Assembly: GCA_040902885.1 (NCBI GenBank)
Contig: JBBDWK010000052.1
Span: 66,067 to 130,066, forward strand
DNA length: 64,000 nucleotides
Direction of reading: 5' to 3'
Source: JBBDWK01 sp040902885
GTDB taxonomy: Bacteria; Acidobacteriota; Terriglobia; Bryobacterales; Bryobacteraceae
The position numbers and the translations under genes are program-made. How positions within the stretch are numbered: position 1 is the first letter of the stretch; each line of letters begins with the position of its first letter. Positions 35,877 to 45,389 of the stretch are shown here, in pieces. The notes beneath the pieces were generated by a model. That model was given only the letters and a program-made list of their open reading frames with translations. It had not been told where the DNA came from and did not search any database.

Positions 35877-37472
35877 ATGAGCGACCGGATTCGCGAGTTA
35901 CGGCACAACCTGCGCACCCCCATCAACCACATCCTGGGCTACTGCGAGATGCTGCTGGAAGATGCGCAGGAGGCCGGAAGGGAGGAGTGCGTTGAAAATC
36001 TCACGAAGATTCACGCGGGAGGCAAACAGGCGCTCTCGCTCATCAATAGGCAGCTCTCGCCGGAGACCACCCATATGGGTCAACTGGACTTCGACTGCCT
36101 GCGCCGCGATCTGGCAGAGCCGCTGGACCTGATTCTCGCGGCCGGCGGAGTACTCGAAGGACAGGGGGAGGTGAATGCGGCGGACTTGGCAAAGATCCGC
36201 AGCGCAGCCGAGCGTCTTTCGAGCCTGGTGGAGGAGGCGGTCGCCTTCGAGGCAGGACCGGCGTCCGAGCCCGACCGGACAGACCGGGAAACCCGTTCCG
36301 CTCCGCCTCCCAGACCGAACGGGAGCGGGCGCCTGCTGGTGGTAGACGACAACGACGCGAACCGCGACATGCTCCGGCGCCGGCTCGAGCGCGAAGGCTA
36401 CTCGGTCTCCTCCGCCGAAGACGGGCGGCGCGCCCTCGAAGCCCTTCGCCGGGAACCTGCCGATCTGGTGCTGCTGGACATCATGATGCCGGAGATCGAC
36501 GGCTACGAAGTGCTGCGCCAGATGAAGGCGGACCCGGAGCTGCGCGATATCCCGGTAATCATGATCTCCGCCCTGGACGAGGTCCAGAGCGTGGTGCGCT
36601 GCATCGAGATGGGCGCCGAGGATTATCTCCCCAAGCCTTTCGATCCCGTTCTGCTGCGCGCCCGGATCGGCGCATCGCTCGAGAAGAAGAGGCTGCGGGA
36701 CAAAGAGCAGAGTCTCATGCTCAACATTCTGCCCGCTTCGATCGCCGAAGAACTGCGTACCAAAGGCTCGGTGGAGCCGAAGTACTTCGAAGACGTGACG
36801 ATCGTGTTCACCGACTTCGTGGGATTCACGCTATCGACGGAGAAGCTCGCGGCGGAGGATCTGGTATGGCAGTTGGACCGGTACTTCACGATCTTCGACC
36901 GCATCGTCGTTCGGTACGGGCTGGAGAAGCTGAAGACCATCGGCGACAGCTACATGTTCGCGGGCGGCCTGCCGCAGCGAAGTCCTTCCCATCCCGTGGA
37001 TGCGGTTCTGGCCGCGCTCGAGATGGCGGAGCAGGTGAGCCGGCTCAGCGGGCCGGAGGGCATCGAGCCCTGGAAGATCCGGGTGGGAGTACACACGGGC
37101 CCGGTGATCGCCGGAGTGGTGGGAATCCGCAAGTTTGCGTTCGACGTGTGGGGGGACACAGTGAATTACAGCTCGCGCATGGAGTCGAGCGGCGCCGCCA
37201 ACAGAGTGAACCTCTCGGAGCGGACCTATTCGAGAGTGAAGGACTTTTTCGCCTGCGAGCCGCGCGGGAAAGTGCTCACCAAAGACAAGCGCGAACTGGA
37301 TATGTTCTTCGTGCAGGGCATTGTGCCGTCGCTGCTGGCGGGGGCGGGGGAAGGCATCCCGCCGGCGTTCCTGCGCCGCTATCGGGTTTATTTTCAGAAG
37401 AATCCGCCGGCCTTTCCGGAGTTCCTGCTCCCTGCCCCGGAGTCTGCATCCGCAACCTCGGACGGAATGTAG
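35877..37472 (+). CDS. DHp-receiver-class III adenylate cyclase
   Basis: 531 residues. Residues 1-60 form an H-box helix pair (RHNLRTPINHILGYCEML, His10) very like the HisKA domain of the kinase upstream, but no HATPase domain follows. A receiver with Asp201 (VLLDIMMP) occupies ~150-270. A class III cyclase domain spans ~305-490: metal Asp313 (FTDFVGFT) and Asp357 (IGDSYMF), substrate residues Lys353 and Asp423 (the adenine-specific Lys/Asp pair), and transition-state Asn430 and Arg434. All catalytic residues for cAMP synthesis are present. Start at ATG 35877, after the lone receiver. Phosphorylation of the receiver probably gates cAMP output; this is inferred. It converges with the second hybrid kinase, leaving 3 bp. 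Confidence 0.9.
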   Translation: MSDRIRELRHNLRTPINHILGYCEMLLEDAQEAGREECVENLTKIHAGGKQALSLINRQLSPETTHMGQLDFDCLRRDLAEPLDLILAAGGVLEGQGEVNAADLAKIRSAAERLSSLVEEAVAFEAGPASEPDRTDRETRSAPPPRPNGSGRLLVVDDNDANRDMLRRRLEREGYSVSSAEDGRRALEALRREPADLVLLDIMMPEIDGYEVLRQMKADPELRDIPVIMISALDEVQSVVRCIEMGAEDYLPKPFDPVLLRARIGASLEKKRLRDKEQSLMLNILPASIAEELRTKGSVEPKYFEDVTIVFTDFVGFTLSTEKLAAEDLVWQLDRYFTIFDRIVVRYGLEKLKTIGDSYMFAGGLPQRSPSHPVDAVLAALEMAEQVSRLSGPEGIEPWKIRVGVHTGPVIAGVVGIRKFAFDVWGDTVNYSSRMESSGAANRVNLSERTYSRVKDFFACEPRGKVLTKDKRELDMFFVQGIVPSLLAGAGEGIPPAFLRRYRVYFQKNPPAFPEFLLPAPESASATSDGM

Positions 37473-37475
37473 CTC

Positions 37476-39443
37476 TCAAAGAAGGCTGCGGATCTTTTCA
37501 AACAGGCTGAGCGAAGTGTACGGCTTTTTAATGAATGCGGCCACGCCATTCGCATCGAGGCGCTGCATGGCATCGGACTCTTCGAAGCCGCTGGTTATGA
37601 CCACCCGGACATCCGGGCGAATCTCACGCAGCCGGGCCAGAACCTCGGCTCCGCTAATGCCAGGCATCGTCAGATCCAGCAGAACCAGTGAAACCTCGGC
37701 AGCGCGGTCCCGAAAGCGCGCCACCGCTTCCTCGCCGTTTTGCGCCTCAAGGGTAGTGTAGCCCCGCCGCTCGAGCGAAGCGCGTGCCGTGCGGCGCACC
37801 ACCTCTTCGTCGTCGACAACCAGGATGAGGCTTCCGCTCTTCCCGGCGGCGGCGGCCGGAGCAGCTTGTGCTTCCTCCACCTGTCGCGCAATGGGAAGGA
37901 ACACCTGAAACGAGCTGCCCTTTCCCGGAACGCTGTCCACCGCCAGCGACCCGGAATGGCTGCGCACGATTCCCGAGACCGCCGAGAGCCCCAGCCCGCG
38001 CCCGAGGAACTTGGTGGAAAAAAACGGGTCGAAAATCTTGTCCAGGTTGGCCTGTTCGATGCCGCAGCCGGTATCGTCAACCTGAAGGCAGATGTAGGCG
38101 CCCGGCTGAATTCCCCAAATCAGATGCCCGTCTTCAAAGGCATCGCCTTCGTGGAACACTTCAATTCGTATCGAGATGCGGACCACGCCCGCCGTATCGC
38201 TCAGCGCTTCGGCCGCGTTCGTCACCAGATTGACTGCAATTTGGCGGACCTCGTTCGGATCGGCGTCGACAAGAGGAAGATCCGGCGTCAGGTCGAGCTC
38301 CACCTGAACGTGCCCTGGCAGCGAGGGGCGCAGCGCGGTCACGGCATCGCGGATTAGAGCTGAAAAGTCCAGCTTCCGGACGACAAACCTTCCCTTGCCC
38401 GCGTAAGCGAGCAATTGGCGGGTCAAATCGGCAGCCCGCTCTCCTGCACGGACCACCGAATCCAAAAGCTCCTGGGCCTCATGGTTCGAAGGCAGGATCT
38501 CTTGCACGTAACTGGCCCCGCCGATCACTCCGACGAGCAGATTGTTAAAATCGTGCGCGATTCCCGCCGCGAGCACGCCCAGACTTTCTAGTTTCTGCGC
38601 TTGCCGAAGCCGTTCTTCGACCAGCCTTCGCCCGGTAACCTCCTCCAGCACCATGATGAAATGGAGCGGCATCCCGCTGGGGTCGCGAACCTCGGAAACC
38701 TTAATCTCCAGCCAAGCCACGGAGCCGTCCTTCCGGAGGACCCGTTTTTCCATGCTGGGGGGAAGCGTTACATCCGCAACCACGTGTTTCAGGCAGGCCA
38801 GATCGGGTGCGATATCTTCCGGAACAATAATCTCGTAAAGCGACCTGTCAAGAAGTTCCTGGTGCGAATAACCGAGGATATCGCAGATTTTCGCATTGAG
38901 CGCTAGAAACCGGCCGGATGTGGAGACATGCGCGATGCCAAGCGCGGCATGGTCGAAGGTCGCGCGGAAAAAATCTTCGGCGCTAACGGGAATCTCACCG
39001 GCGGACACTTTGTGCACCTCCACGAGGACGTCCCCTTGTCCACTTGGCCAGGCCCATGCCGTACATTCCACTTCGAGCGGGGACCCGCTGTGGCCCTGCA
39101 TGGTTTCGCGAGTGCGGGCACGGCCGTCACGCAGCCGTTCGGCCACACAGAGGCGCCCGGGAAGCGAAGGGTCGAAACCCAGGCGAGAAACTTCGACCTC
39201 CGGGCGATCGGCCGTAACGGCCGACAACGCCAGCAGTTGTGCGTTCGCCAAAACCGTCGCTTCGGCGGAGCGGTAGAGGAAGGCCGGGAACGGAAGGCTG
39301 GCGAGCAGCTTCGCGTAGGCGTCTGCTTCGAGGGCGCGTATTTTTCCCGGATTCGCCATCTCTCCTTCGGGAGTCGCGATGCGCTCCCGAAGCGGGCCGG
39401 GGGCGTCAAGGCTGCTCAACCGCTGCTGACCTTCCCCGGTCAT
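37476..39443 (-). CDS. PAS hybrid histidine kinase/response regulator
   Basis: 655 residues, apparently cytoplasmic as no transmembrane helix is seen. There are two PAS-like segments (~40-150 and ~160-275; FDHAALGIAHVSTSGRFL), a HisKA H-box with His297 (AAGIAHDFNNLLVGV), HATPase (DDTGCGI, FLGRGLGLSAV) and a C-terminal receiver with Asp590 (LVLLDLTMP). H-box, linker and receiver closely follow the kinase at 1-2218, so they are paralogues from one expansion. It is convergent with the cyclase gene, and a 200-bp AT-rich gap lies upstream of its start. The signal and partner regulator are unknown. Confidence 0.93.
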   Translation of the reverse strand: MTGEGQQRLSSLDAPGPLRERIATPEGEMANPGKIRALEADAYAKLLASLPFPAFLYRSAEATVLANAQLLALSAVTADRPEVEVSRLGFDPSLPGRLCVAERLRDGRARTRETMQGHSGSPLEVECTAWAWPSGQGDVLVEVHKVSAGEIPVSAEDFFRATFDHAALGIAHVSTSGRFLALNAKICDILGYSHQELLDRSLYEIIVPEDIAPDLACLKHVVADVTLPPSMEKRVLRKDGSVAWLEIKVSEVRDPSGMPLHFIMVLEEVTGRRLVEERLRQAQKLESLGVLAAGIAHDFNNLLVGVIGGASYVQEILPSNHEAQELLDSVVRAGERAADLTRQLLAYAGKGRFVVRKLDFSALIRDAVTALRPSLPGHVQVELDLTPDLPLVDADPNEVRQIAVNLVTNAAEALSDTAGVVRISIRIEVFHEGDAFEDGHLIWGIQPGAYICLQVDDTGCGIEQANLDKIFDPFFSTKFLGRGLGLSAVSGIVRSHSGSLAVDSVPGKGSSFQVFLPIARQVEEAQAAPAAAAGKSGSLILVVDDEEVVRRTARASLERRGYTTLEAQNGEEAVARFRDRAAEVSLVLLDLTMPGISGAEVLARLREIRPDVRVVITSGFEESDAMQRLDANGVAAFIKKPYTSLSLFEKIRSLL

Positions 39444-39671
39444 ACCACTTTCATAAGCATAATGCCGAATTACGAATTTTGGAAAGTTTTAATGCGCTCT
39501 TTTCGTTCCAAATACCTAATCTGCCTGTCTTATAACTACCGAGGGTTCCACCTATCCCTACTAATACCTAAAAAATACTAGATTTTCGGCGAATCGGCCG
39601 GAATTGTGCGATTCTGTTCCCCCAACGGATAGGTGAAACAACCAATCCGGGACATGTTCTATCCTGTGAGG

Positions 39672-41324
39672 ATGATGCTTTCGATTGCCGGAGTAAGGGC
39701 CCTTGTGCGCCTCACGATCATGGGCTGTCTGCTGGCGGTTTCGTCCGCCATGCCGCAGGAATTCGATGTCGTTTTGGAGGGCGGCCGGATCGTCGACGGC
39801 TCGGGAAATCCCTGGTATCGGGGCGACGTAGGAATACGCGGCGGCGTGGTGCGCCGTATTGGAAAACTCTCCGGCGCGCGCGCCAAACGTGTGGTTCGTC
39901 TGAACGGAGAAATTGTCGCGCCCGGCTTTATCGACATGATGGGAGGAAGCAGTTTTCCCCTTCTGCGCGATCCGGCGGCGGGCGAGAGCAAGCTGCGTCA
40001 AGGGATTACGACCATGATGGCGGGCGAGGGCGGCTCCGCGGCCCCCCAGAATGAACGCACGTTGCGAGGGGAGACTGCAGCCGGAGACCTGAGCTGGCGT
40101 ACATTCGGAGAATACTTTCCGCTACTGGAGAAACGTGGACTTCCGGTCAACGTGGTTCACAACGTGGGAGCGGCCCAGGTCCGGCGCGTGGTGATGGGAG
40201 AAGAGGATCGGACGCCAACCCCGGCCGAGCTCGAAGCGATGAAGGAGCACGTTGCGCAAGCTATGCGCGACGGGGCGGTGGGCCTATCCACCGCGCTCAT
40301 TTATCCGCCGGGCACTTATGCGAAAACCGCCGAGCTGGTCGAACTAGCGAAAGTAGCGGCGCGTTTCGGTGGCTTTTACTCCACCCACATGCGCAATGAA
40401 AGCGCCCAGGTGCTTGCGGCTATTCGCGAATCCATGGAAATCGGCGAAAAGGCGGGGTTGCCGGTGCATATCTATCACCTGAAAGCGGCCGGCGAAGAGA
40501 ACTGGCCGTTGATGTCCCAGGCGATCGATTTGATCCGGCAGGCTCGGGCGCGCGGGCTCGACGTAACGGCCGATATTTACCCGTACATTCGCAACGGAAT
40601 TGGGCTGGGATCGTTCATCCATCCCCGCCATTATGCAAAAGGCGCCAAGCCATTTCTGGAGACATTGGAAAGTCTGGAGGTCCGTGCGGCTTTGCGGCGC
40701 GAGATTGAAAACACCGGCGATTGGGAAAATTGGTACCGGCACGTGGGGAAGAACTGGGACAACGTCCTGGTGGCGCAGTCCGGCGCCGACCGGAGCTTCG
40801 AGGGAAAATCCATCCAGGAGATTGCGAAATTACGCGGCACGGATGCCTGGACCACATTCTTCGACTTGGTCCAACAGGGACGGACCAGCGTGAATCCGAA
40901 GAGCATGAACGAGGAGCAAAAGCATCTCGCGCTGCGCACTGATTTCGTCAGCTTCTGCACGGACGCCGCGCCCGTGAATGTGAATACCGCCACCAGCGCT
41001 CACCCCCGCGCCTTCGGATCGTTTCCGAGAATTCTGGCGCTTTATGTCCGCGACGGGAAGATCATTTCTCTCGAAGAAGCTATCCGCAAAATGACTTCTC
41101 TGGCTGCCAACCGCCTGAATTTGTACGATCGGGGCCGCATTGCGCCGGGAATAGCCGCGGACCTGGTGGTCTTCGATCCCGCCCGCATCCAGGATACGGC
41201 CACGTTTTCGAAGCCGCTCTCGTTTCCCGAGGGCATCTCTTACGTGCTGGTGAACGGAAGAATCGCCATCGACAACGGACGGTCGACAGGAGAGTTGGCA
41301 GGCCGGGCGCTTCGCCGGCAGTAA
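39672..41324 (+). CDS. N-acyl-D-amino-acid deacylase family protein lacking HxH
   Basis: 550 residues with a probable signal peptide (GVRALVRLTIMGCLLAVSSA). The beta-sandwich/TIM-barrel layout of D-aminoacylases is clear: FDVVLEGGRIVDGSG, GEIVAPGFIDM, STHMRNES, VHIYHLKAAG, CTDAAPVN and the C-terminal GRIAPGIAADLVVFDP. The normal HxH metal pair after PGFID is replaced by MMGG, and the usual metal Cys (GNCG) is replaced by a GEGG sequence. Other barrel His residues and the catalytic Asp remain. Start codon choice among GTG 39633, ATG 39654 and ATG 39672/39675 is open. Exported hydrolase; substrate unknown. Confidence 0.82.
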   Translation: MMLSIAGVRALVRLTIMGCLLAVSSAMPQEFDVVLEGGRIVDGSGNPWYRGDVGIRGGVVRRIGKLSGARAKRVVRLNGEIVAPGFIDMMGGSSFPLLRDPAAGESKLRQGITTMMAGEGGSAAPQNERTLRGETAAGDLSWRTFGEYFPLLEKRGLPVNVVHNVGAAQVRRVVMGEEDRTPTPAELEAMKEHVAQAMRDGAVGLSTALIYPPGTYAKTAELVELAKVAARFGGFYSTHMRNESAQVLAAIRESMEIGEKAGLPVHIYHLKAAGEENWPLMSQAIDLIRQARARGLDVTADIYPYIRNGIGLGSFIHPRHYAKGAKPFLETLESLEVRAALRREIENTGDWENWYRHVGKNWDNVLVAQSGADRSFEGKSIQEIAKLRGTDAWTTFFDLVQQGRTSVNPKSMNEEQKHLALRTDFVSFCTDAAPVNVNTATSAHPRAFGSFPRILALYVRDGKIISLEEAIRKMTSLAANRLNLYDRGRIAPGIAADLVVFDPARIQDTATFSKPLSFPEGISYVLVNGRIAIDNGRSTGELAGRALRRQ

Positions 41325-41348
41325 CGTTATAGGAGTAAGCTGAAGGGC

Positions 41349-42656
41349 ATGCACCAGCGGCTATGGTATTGCGCCCTTGTTCTGTCTCTCGCGATTCCAG
41401 CCCGCGGAGAAGACTGGCCGGAGTGGCGTGGCAAGGGACGAACGGGAGTCTGGAACGAAACCGGGATACTCGAGACGTTCCCGAAAGACGGCCTGAAAGT
41501 TCGCTGGCGGACACCCTTGCGCGGCGGGTACGCCGGCCCTTCCGTCGCGGACGGGCGCGTGTTCGTAACCGACTTCACGCCAACCCAAACCAACAAAGGG
41601 ACTGAGCGCGCGCTGTGCCTGGACGAGAAGACCGGCAAGGTGCTGTGGACGCGCGAGTGGGAGACGGACTACACGGGCTTGAATTACAACGTCGGCCCTC
41701 GCGCGACGCCCACCGTCGATGGCGACCGCGTGTACACGCTGGGCGCCATGGGAGCGCTTCATTGCCTCAACGCGCGCACCGGTGAGGTGCTCTGGAAGAA
41801 GGATTACGTCAAGGAGTACCGCACGCAGGTTCCCGTTTGGGGTATCACGGGAGCGCCCATCGTGGATGGCCCGCGTCTGATTGCGCTCGTGGGCGGCGAG
41901 AATAATGCCAAGGTTGTCGTTTTCGACAAGATGACCGGGAAGGAATTGTGGCGCGCCCTCTCGTCCGACTGGGAGCCCGGCTACTGCCAGCCGTTCCTCA
42001 CCGGCTCCGGCGCCGCGCGCCAGCTTGTGATCTGGCATCCCGCCGCGTTGAGCTCGCTCAATCCGGAAACCGGCGCTGTCTATTGGGAGCAGCCGTTCAA
42101 GATACATATGGGGATGACGCTGGCGACCCCGGTCGTGAGCGCGAGCCGGCTGCTGGTTTCCTCGTTCTACAACGGATCGATGATGGTGGAGCTGAGCGCG
42201 GAGAAGCCTGCCGCCAGAATGCTATGGAAGGGCACAAGCGACAGCGAGATCAAGACCGACGGCCTGCACTCGGTAGTCAGCACTCCGGCCATGGTCGGCG
42301 ACTACGTGTATGGCATCTGCAGCTACGGTAAGCTGCGCTGCCTGAACGCAAAGACGGGCGCCCGCGTGTGGGAGACCTTACAGGCCACCGTGGAAGAGGC
42401 CCGCTGGTCCAGCGGCTTCCTGGTGCGCCACGGTGAGCGCTTCTTCATCAACAACGACCGGGGGGAACTGATCATCGCGGACCTTTCGCCCGAGGGTTAC
42501 AGGGAAATCAGCCGCACGAAGTTGATCAAACCGACAACGAAGGTGGGTAACCGCCGCGAGCTGGGCGGGGTCAACTGGTCGCACCCGGCATACGCCAACC
42601 GCCACATCTTCGCCCGCAACGACGAGGAGATCTTCTCGGCTTCGCTCGAGAAGTAG
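41349..42656 (+). CDS. Secreted PQQ-like beta-propeller protein
   Basis: 435 residues with a signal peptide (YCALVLSLAIPARGEDW). The mature protein has repeated PQQ/BamB-type blades: DWPEWRGKGRTGVWNETG at the start, GGYAGPSVADGRVFVTD, LDEKTGKVLWTREWE, ARTGEVLWKKDY and NAKTGARVWETLQ. PQQ itself is not indicated, since the methanol-dehydrogenase Cys-Cys and metal residues are absent. Very similar proteins are abundant in Acidobacteria and Planctomycetes. It lies 24 bp after the deacylase-like gene and 4 bp before the O-methyltransferase, so an operon of three is likely. Confidence 0.85.
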   Translation: MHQRLWYCALVLSLAIPARGEDWPEWRGKGRTGVWNETGILETFPKDGLKVRWRTPLRGGYAGPSVADGRVFVTDFTPTQTNKGTERALCLDEKTGKVLWTREWETDYTGLNYNVGPRATPTVDGDRVYTLGAMGALHCLNARTGEVLWKKDYVKEYRTQVPVWGITGAPIVDGPRLIALVGGENNAKVVVFDKMTGKELWRALSSDWEPGYCQPFLTGSGAARQLVIWHPAALSSLNPETGAVYWEQPFKIHMGMTLATPVVSASRLLVSSFYNGSMMVELSAEKPAARMLWKGTSDSEIKTDGLHSVVSTPAMVGDYVYGICSYGKLRCLNAKTGARVWETLQATVEEARWSSGFLVRHGERFFINNDRGELIIADLSPEGYREISRTKLIKPTTKVGNRRELGGVNWSHPAYANRHIFARNDEEIFSASLEK

Positions 42657-42660
42657 AGCC

Positions 42661-43326
42661 TTGTCCTCCCGTCAAATCGCCGTTTCCGAAGAGCTTGCCG
42701 CATATATCCGCTCGGTAACTCTTCGCGAGCCGGAGTTGTTCCGGCGATTGCGGGAAGAGACCGCCTCCGACCCGATGGCGAGAATGCAGATCTCGCCGGA
42801 GCAGGGCCAGCTCATGGCGCTGCTCGTGACCATGCTGGGCGCGGCGAAAACCCTTGAAGTAGGCGTCTTCACGGGCTACAGCTCGCTCAGCGTTGCCCGT
42901 GCGCTTCCACCCGCCGGCCGCGTGATCGCCTGCGACGTCAGCGAGGCGTGGACGGCGATTGCTCGGCGCTACTGGCGCGAAGCGGGCCTGGAGCACAAGA
43001 TCGACCTGCGGCTCGCGCCGGCCATCCGCACGCTCGACGGGTTGCTGGCGGAAGGGCAGGCGGGCACGTTCGACTTTGCGTTCATCGACGCGGATAAGGA
43101 AAACTACGACGGCTATTACGAGCGCGCCCTGCGACTGCTGCGGCCGGGCGGCCTGATCGCGATCGACAACGTGCTCTGGTCCGGCCGGGTGATGGATCCG
43201 GATGCGCATGACGCCGATACGGTTGCGATACGCCGCCTCAACGAGAAGCTTCACACCGACGAGCGCGTGATGGTCAGTCTTGTGCCAATCGGAGATGGAT
43301 TGACGCTGGCGCTGAAGAGGACGTGA
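42661..43326 (+). CDS. Class I O-methyltransferase (CCoAOMT-like)
   Basis: 221 residues. It matches the Methyltransf_3/caffeoyl-CoA O-methyltransferase group: QGQLMALLVTMLGAAKTLEV, motif I EVGVFTGYSSLSVA, RVIACDVSE, FDFAFIDADKENYDGYYE (divalent-metal Asp residues) and GLIAIDNVLWSGRV. Members of this family methylate catechol-type hydroxyls using magnesium. The start is a TTG 4 bp after the previous stop; no ATG fits. Cytosolic. The natural substrate is unknown. Confidence 0.9.
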   Translation: MSSRQIAVSEELAAYIRSVTLREPELFRRLREETASDPMARMQISPEQGQLMALLVTMLGAAKTLEVGVFTGYSSLSVARALPPAGRVIACDVSEAWTAIARRYWREAGLEHKIDLRLAPAIRTLDGLLAEGQAGTFDFAFIDADKENYDGYYERALRLLRPGGLIAIDNVLWSGRVMDPDAHDADTVAIRRLNEKLHTDERVMVSLVPIGDGLTLALKRT

Positions 43327-43390
43327 GTCGGCCCGGCCCCTCGCGCCGCCGCAACACCACCGAGCGGTTGTAACGAGCGCAAGGTCTGAC

Positions 43391-43732
43391 CTAACCCTCT
43401 TCGATGTGCCCCTTCAGACGGCCCAGCGCGTCGTCCCAGCCTCGCGCAATCAGCTCCAGGTAGCGCTGCGCTTCAGCGAGCCGGCCCGGATTGAGCGACC
43501 ACACGTGCTCCCGGCCTTGTCGTTGCCCTCCGATGATGCCGGCTGCTGCGAGCACATTGAGATGCTTCGTGACGCCCTGGCGGGTCACATCGAAGGTCTC
43601 CGCGAGCACGGTGATGGAAGCCGGGCCGTTTTCCGACAGCCGCCGCAGCAATGTCAGGCGTGTATCGTCGCCGAGCGCGGCGAACAAAACCGCGGCGCTC
43701 GCCAGACCTCTATCCATTCTCCTTTTCGACAT
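43391..43732 (-). CDS. ArsR-type winged-helix regulator
   Basis: 113 residues with the ArsR layout: FAALGDDTRLTLLRRL, then a recognition segment DVTRQGVTKHLNVLAAAGII and the wing RQGREHVWSL. No cysteine metal site is seen, so it is of the non-metal type that pairs with AHSA1/SRPBCC proteins. Start at ATG 43732, which overlaps the SRPBCC gene by 23 bp; an ATG at 43717 is also possible. Co-translated with the SRPBCC protein; probably represses its own operon. Confidence 0.88.
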   Translation of the reverse strand: MSKRRMDRGLASAAVLFAALGDDTRLTLLRRLSENGPASITVLAETFDVTRQGVTKHLNVLAAAGIIGGQRQGREHVWSLNPGRLAEAQRYLELIARGWDDALGRLKGHIEEG

Positions 43733-44165
43733 ACTCACGCAGCCAGCCGAGTACCTCTGTCCATCCCGTGCTATTGTCCTCGTAGACCGACGCACGCCGT
43801 GCCAAAGACACTAGGTCGAAGCCCGTCTCGGACACGTGCAGCAGTGTTCCGCCCTCCGCGGGCTCAAGTGTAAAAGTCACCGTCGTGCGGGCTTCCTTCG
43901 AGTAGTCGACAGCCGGATCCATGGCCCCTGGATGCCAGCGCCAGACGAATCGCACAGGCGGCGTCATCTCAACGAACTCTACACGGAACCGCTGGCCCTG
44001 GCTGGTCATCCAGACCTTATTGCCTGTGGCGACTCCGCCTTCCACCGTGGTCTTGAACCACGTCGCGAGTTCCGATGCGGTTGTTAACGCCCGGTATACA
44101 CGTTCGGGCGGCGCCTTGATCGCGATCATTCGGTCGATTCTGCTCAAAGAATTGAGTATCGTCAT
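43710..44165 (-). CDS. SRPBCC (AHSA1-like) domain protein
   Basis: 151 residues forming a single START/AHSA1 helix-grip domain: IDRMIAIKAPPERVYRALTT, ELATWFKTTVEGG, PPVRFVWRWHP, GTLLHVSETGF and a C-terminal helix GWTEVLGWLREYVEK. These small proteins bind hydrophobic ligands; the ligand is unknown. It is the first gene of a two-gene operon with the ArsR regulator, the common arrangement. It sits directly downstream of the csm operon on the same strand (84-bp gap) but has no known CRISPR link. Confidence 0.88.
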   Translation of the reverse strand: MTILNSLSRIDRMIAIKAPPERVYRALTTASELATWFKTTVEGGVATGNKVWMTSQGQRFRVEFVEMTPPVRFVWRWHPGAMDPAVDYSKEARTTVTFTLEPAEGGTLLHVSETGFDLVSLARRASVYEDNSTGWTEVLGWLREYVEKENG

Positions 44166-44249
44166 GCAACCTCCAGGTTACATGATAGCTTCAGTGGGCC
44201 TGAAACGCAACCTGTTAGTTGCGTATTTTCGAGCCCTGGGCAGCGCCGT

Positions 44250-45389
44250 CTATTCCACTTCCAGCAATGCCCACCCCGGCAGGGCCGCGGGCTGGTCTCC
44301 CATGAACACGATGCGGCGTGTCTTGGGAAAGGGCAGGTTCGCGCCGAGCGCTCTGCTGTAGGCCGGGACCCGCTGGAGCAGCTTCTGGTAATCCTCGTTC
44401 TTCGTCGTCTCCGGCCATGCCGTTTTGGCCGGCAGACCCCCGCCCCAACCCATCGACAGCAGGCATGCGCCGCCGATGTTTGCCAGCCGCGCTTCCAGCT
44501 CCCCCAGGCTTTGAGAGAGACGCGACAGCCCGGTCCACGAGGCATACTCTTTCTGTGTTTCGATCACCGCCGCCGCATAGCGGTTGGCCGCATCGAAAAG
44601 CCGTTTGCGGTCCATGACATGCCGCCAGCCCAGCGCGCGGCGGATCTCTTCCTGCTGAAAGAACGTCTTCTCCTGCCAGACGCCATCAAACGCGGCGCCG
44701 GGCGCGGCCATTTCGGCGAAGAACGGGGTGCTGTCGGCGGGATTCTGCACCGACCCGCGCGGGCTTTGCTTCCAGGCCAGCGCGTAGCTGCCCTGCTGCC
44801 TGCTCACCAGAGTCGAGACCCGCAGCAGGTACACCTTCATGCCGCTGTGCGGGATGGGGTCGGAATCGCCCGCGCCCACCACACGCATCCGGTCGTTTCC
44901 GGGCGTGCCGAGCGCCTGTTCCTCCAGGCCCTGTGTGGTTCTCGGCGAGAGCGTCTCTCCCTGCGCCTTCGACGCTGCTTCGCGAAGCATGCCGTCGCGG
45001 CGCTGCGCGAAGAACAGGCCCGTCCGCAGCGCGCCCTTCAACGCGGCGCCCGGCAGGTATGGCCCGGTCTCGCGGCTCACAAAGGTCGGGATTTGAAGAC
45101 TCTCGCCGGCAGCTCTGTTCCAGTAGGCCGAGTACGACGGGTGCTCGAAAGGGATCCGCCGGTCGGCGAAGTTCTGGGCGAAACCGCCCCAGGAAGCGAA
45201 GTCCAGCTTGTCGGCCTTCTTGATCTGGGCGAGATAGCCGTCCAAGCGCGGGCCGCGCGACAGGAGCTTGAAGATGCGCCCCTGGTCGAGGACATTCACC
45301 TGGTCCTTCCAGACCATGTAATCGATGGGCGACAGGCGGTTGCCGTTCCCCACCAGCAGAGGTGTCAGACAGGTGAGACGGTATCTCAT
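44250..45389 (-). CDS. csm5: Type III-A CRISPR RAMP protein Csm5
   Basis: 379 residues of the Csm5 RAMP group, which sits at the 3'-end side of the crRNA in the Csm complex and helps crRNA maturation. The N-terminus MRYRLTCLTPLLVGNGNRLS is a RAMP first strand. The glycine/lysine loop YLPGAALKGALRTGLFFAQR (residues ~112-132) is the hallmark Csm5 motif, and the C-terminal region GACLLSMGWGGGLPAKT is the Gly-rich loop. The length is normal. It overlaps csm4 by 4 bp and is the last gene of the operon. No gene for Cas6, which would process its crRNA, is in the window. Confidence 0.9.
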   Translation of the reverse strand: MRYRLTCLTPLLVGNGNRLSPIDYMVWKDQVNVLDQGRIFKLLSRGPRLDGYLAQIKKADKLDFASWGGFAQNFADRRIPFEHPSYSAYWNRAAGESLQIPTFVSRETGPYLPGAALKGALRTGLFFAQRRDGMLREAASKAQGETLSPRTTQGLEEQALGTPGNDRMRVVGAGDSDPIPHSGMKVYLLRVSTLVSRQQGSYALAWKQSPRGSVQNPADSTPFFAEMAAPGAAFDGVWQEKTFFQQEEIRRALGWRHVMDRKRLFDAANRYAAAVIETQKEYASWTGLSRLSQSLGELEARLANIGGACLLSMGWGGGLPAKTAWPETTKNEDYQKLLQRVPAYSRALGANLPFPKTRRIVFMGDQPAALPGWALLEVE

